Assembly: GCA_017880715.1 (NCBI GenBank)
Contig: JADGRT010000136.1
Coordinates: forward strand, 1 to 7,489
From: Verrucomicrobiia bacterium
Lineage (GTDB): Bacteria > Verrucomicrobiota > Verrucomicrobiia > Limisphaerales > UBA1319
Direction: 5' to 3'
DNA length: 7,489 nucleotides
In this document: piece by piece, positions 6,172 through 7,489 of the stretch
Layout: each line of letters begins with the position of its first letter
How positions within the stretch are numbered: position 1 is the stretch's first letter
Position numbers and translations under genes: made by a program
The notes under the pieces: model-generated
What the model saw: only the letters and a program-made list of their open reading frames with translations
Told to the model about the DNA's origin: nothing
The model's database searches: none

Positions 6172-7197
6172 CCGCTTTTCCAGCCAATGGGCGGCCCCGC
6201 CCGCCTGCTTCCAGAATCGGGTTGCGACTTGAAGTTTGCATTGCGCCCAAAAATTCCGCTGCCGCCGGTGGGTCTTCAGAATCAGCTTGGGATCCACCGC
6301 GGCCGCCTGGGGCAGGCGGATTTCCGGGAGGTTCACGGACGCCAACCCCCAATCTTCCCGGTTGTGTGAAGCCGGAGCGCTGACATCGTCGATCCACTGT
6401 TTCCAGTCATTATGGATCATCGTGTTTTGATGGGCGACAACCATGGAAAAGGTGTGGTCGAGATGCAGCACCCGCAAGTGGTCGCTCAAATCCGGCGTGC
6501 GCCCACCGCCGTTCAGCAAATTTAGGCGCTTGGCGTTGTTGGCATCGCTATGTCCCCAAAGCTTCATGCCTTCTTCGCAGCCGGCAATTTGCAGCCACTG
6601 TTCCCGGGGCGCCAGTTGAAAATCACCCACCGAATAAAAACGCAGCCAAGGCTGCTCCCGCTCCGGCGGCAAACGCACCCCTTGGGCCAGAACCGCATCG
6701 CAAAACTCGGCCATCTGTTGCACATTCAGGCGATCCAGCATTTGCCACTGCTCCGCCGGAATGCTTATCCGTGGACAAAGATAAAACCGGCGAGGCAAGG
6801 AGCGCAGCCAATCGGCCAGCGGCCGGTTGTCCAGCGGCTGGATAAACACGTCGCAATTAGTGGACAACAACCAGGCATTCTTGGGGTTGCTGCGCCGGAT
6901 GCCGACGTTTCGTGACAGTTCATCCGAGAAAGGCAAGGGGGTTTCACCGATCGCCGCCGCCATTTGCTCGCCGCTGATGCGGAAGATGCGGAGGCGGCGC
7001 CTGGCCTCGGGAGTCAGGGTGTCCGCAATGGCTTCCGCCAAAGTGCAATCCTGGATTGGGGTGTTGCAATCGACATAGATAATTTCGTCATCTGGCTCCT
7101 GGCAAAGGGTGGCCAGGAAATTCAAGCTCATCGCCGTGCGCTTGTGCAAGTTGATGCCGTAACCATCATTTCTTCCCACCACCAAAAAAGTAATCAT
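6157..7197 (-). CDS. Predicted GT-A-type (GT2-like) glycosyltransferase
   Basis: This 346-residue protein opens with FLVVGRNDGYG (4-14), the first strand and nucleotide-binding loop of GT-A enzymes, followed by DDEIIYVDCNTP (36-47). It then has ELSRNVGIRRSNPKNAWLLS (93-112), which leads into NCDVF (114-118) at the place where GT2 proteins carry the metal-binding DxD. A later LWGHSDANNAKRL (213-225) sits where GT2 enzymes have the ED and RxxG acceptor region, with HSD in place of the acidic pair. It has no membrane segment. I recognise the layout as that of a poorly characterised bacterial family, not a named enzyme. The start ATG at 7197 is preceded by GGTGA, a plausible though close ribosome site, and lies 26 nt after the stop of the upstream gene, so both are probably co-transcribed. 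It is convergent with the STELLO gene. The glycosyltransferase call is firm in fold but not in substrate; loss of activity is possible given the altered acidic motifs. Confidence 0.72.
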   Translation of the reverse strand: MITFLVVGRNDGYGINLHKRTAMSLNFLATLCQEPDDEIIYVDCNTPIQDCTLAEAIADTLTPEARRRLRIFRISGEQMAAAIGETPLPFSDELSRNVGIRRSNPKNAWLLSTNCDVFIQPLDNRPLADWLRSLPRRFYLCPRISIPAEQWQMLDRLNVQQMAEFCDAVLAQGVRLPPEREQPWLRFYSVGDFQLAPREQWLQIAGCEEGMKLWGHSDANNAKRLNLLNGGGRTPDLSDHLRVLHLDHTFSMVVAHQNTMIHNDWKQWIDDVSAPASHNREDWGLASVNLPEIRLPQAAAVDPKLILKTHRRQRNFWAQCKLQVATRFWKQAGGAAHWLEKRLTHK

Positions 7198-7223
7198 AGT
7201 TCACCGGCCACGACCCTGGCCCC

Positions 7224-7489
7224 TTAGAAAAAGCGGCGCCAAACCGCCGAAGTCATTTTTGCAAACCGCCATCCCAGGCAGCCCACCAGGCATTTGTAAA
7301 GGGCATGCCACCCATTGGGTGACGCCGATGTCAATAGCAAACCCGTATGATAGGCCAGGAGCCTCGGACTCAAGGCCGCACCATAATCGAGTAGATACTT
7401 CACCGCCATGGGAAATTGCCGCTGGACTTGCCGGCGGTCAAAACCATGCCCGGGAGCGTTGGGTTGCAGCAGCGCGTAGTTGCGCTTAC
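7224..7489 (-). CDS. C-terminal 87 residues of an unrecognised protein, cut by the window edge
   Basis: An open frame enters from the right edge and ends at TAA (7226-7224). The visible residues begin KRNYALLQPNAPGHGFDRRQ, continue into FPMAVKYLLDYGAAL and end NGWHALYKCLVGCLGWRFAKM and a basic WRRFF. An internal ATG at 7409 would give a 61-residue protein, but the frame stays open and protein-like upstream of it, so I read it as the tail of a longer gene. It has one moderately hydrophobic stretch near ALSPRLLAYHTGLLL. I do not recognise the family. Its position 26 nt ahead of the GT-A gene on the same strand suggests another polysaccharide gene, perhaps a glycosyltransferase. Confidence 0.6.
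   Translation of the reverse strand, partial: KRNYALLQPNAPGHGFDRRQVQRQFPMAVKYLLDYGAALSPRLLAYHTGLLLTSASPNGWHALYKCLVGCLGWRFAKMTSAVWRRFF

Noticed and set aside
5909..6397. Minus-strand frame of 162 codons across the end of the STELLO gene
   Set aside because: Pro/Arg/Ser-rich shadow crossing both convergent genes, with no family motifs.
7224..7409. A separate 61-residue small protein starting at the ATG at 7409
   Set aside because: The frame remains open and protein-like to the right edge, so a truncated longer gene is the better reading.

Overview
This 7.5 kb window is a dense cell-surface polysaccharide locus. It carries four predicted glycosyltransferases, a multi-membrane Wzy/WaaL-type polymerase or ligase, a nucleotide-sugar epimerase, the 3' end of a further gene, and a doubtful small ORF at the left edge. 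The DNA is moderately GC-rich, start codons are mostly ATG with weak or no Shine-Dalgarno sequences, and genes are tightly packed. This suggests a Gram-negative environmental bacterium. The protein style (bacterial STELLO/DUF288 gene, this type of O-antigen ligase-like protein) reminds me of the PVC group, for example Verrucomicrobiota, but that is an impression and not shown by the window.

Layout. Block A (minus strand, read right to left) is a probable operon: glycosyltransferase (5058-3946), Wzy/WaaL-like membrane protein (3953-2430, 8-bp overlap), glycosyltransferase (2416-1343, 13-nt gap), CDP-paratose-2-epimerase-like enzyme (1261-233, 81-nt gap). A doubtful small reading frame (231-37) follows and ends inside a near-perfect inverted repeat at 28-70. 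Block B is one plus-strand gene (5164-6171), a STELLO/DUF288 glycosyltransferase. It diverges from block A across a 105-bp spacer that contains a palindrome. Block C (minus strand) is the 3' end of an unrecognised gene (7489-7224), then a GT-A-type glycosyltransferase (7197-6157) whose last codons overlap those of the STELLO gene tail to tail by 15 bp.

How the genes could work together. The epimerase would supply an unusual hexose nucleotide, the glycosyltransferases would build a lipid-linked oligosaccharide on the cytoplasmic face, and the membrane protein would polymerise it or ligate it after export. No flippase, initiating sugar-phosphate transferase, chain-length regulator or CDP-sugar synthesis genes are in the window, so the locus must continue on one or both sides. 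The least understood member is the STELLO-family gene: the plant members are tied to cellulose synthesis, and I know of no established role for the bacterial ones. There is no gene-free stretch over 300 bases. I saw no tRNA, rRNA, CRISPR array, insertion sequence or riboswitch.
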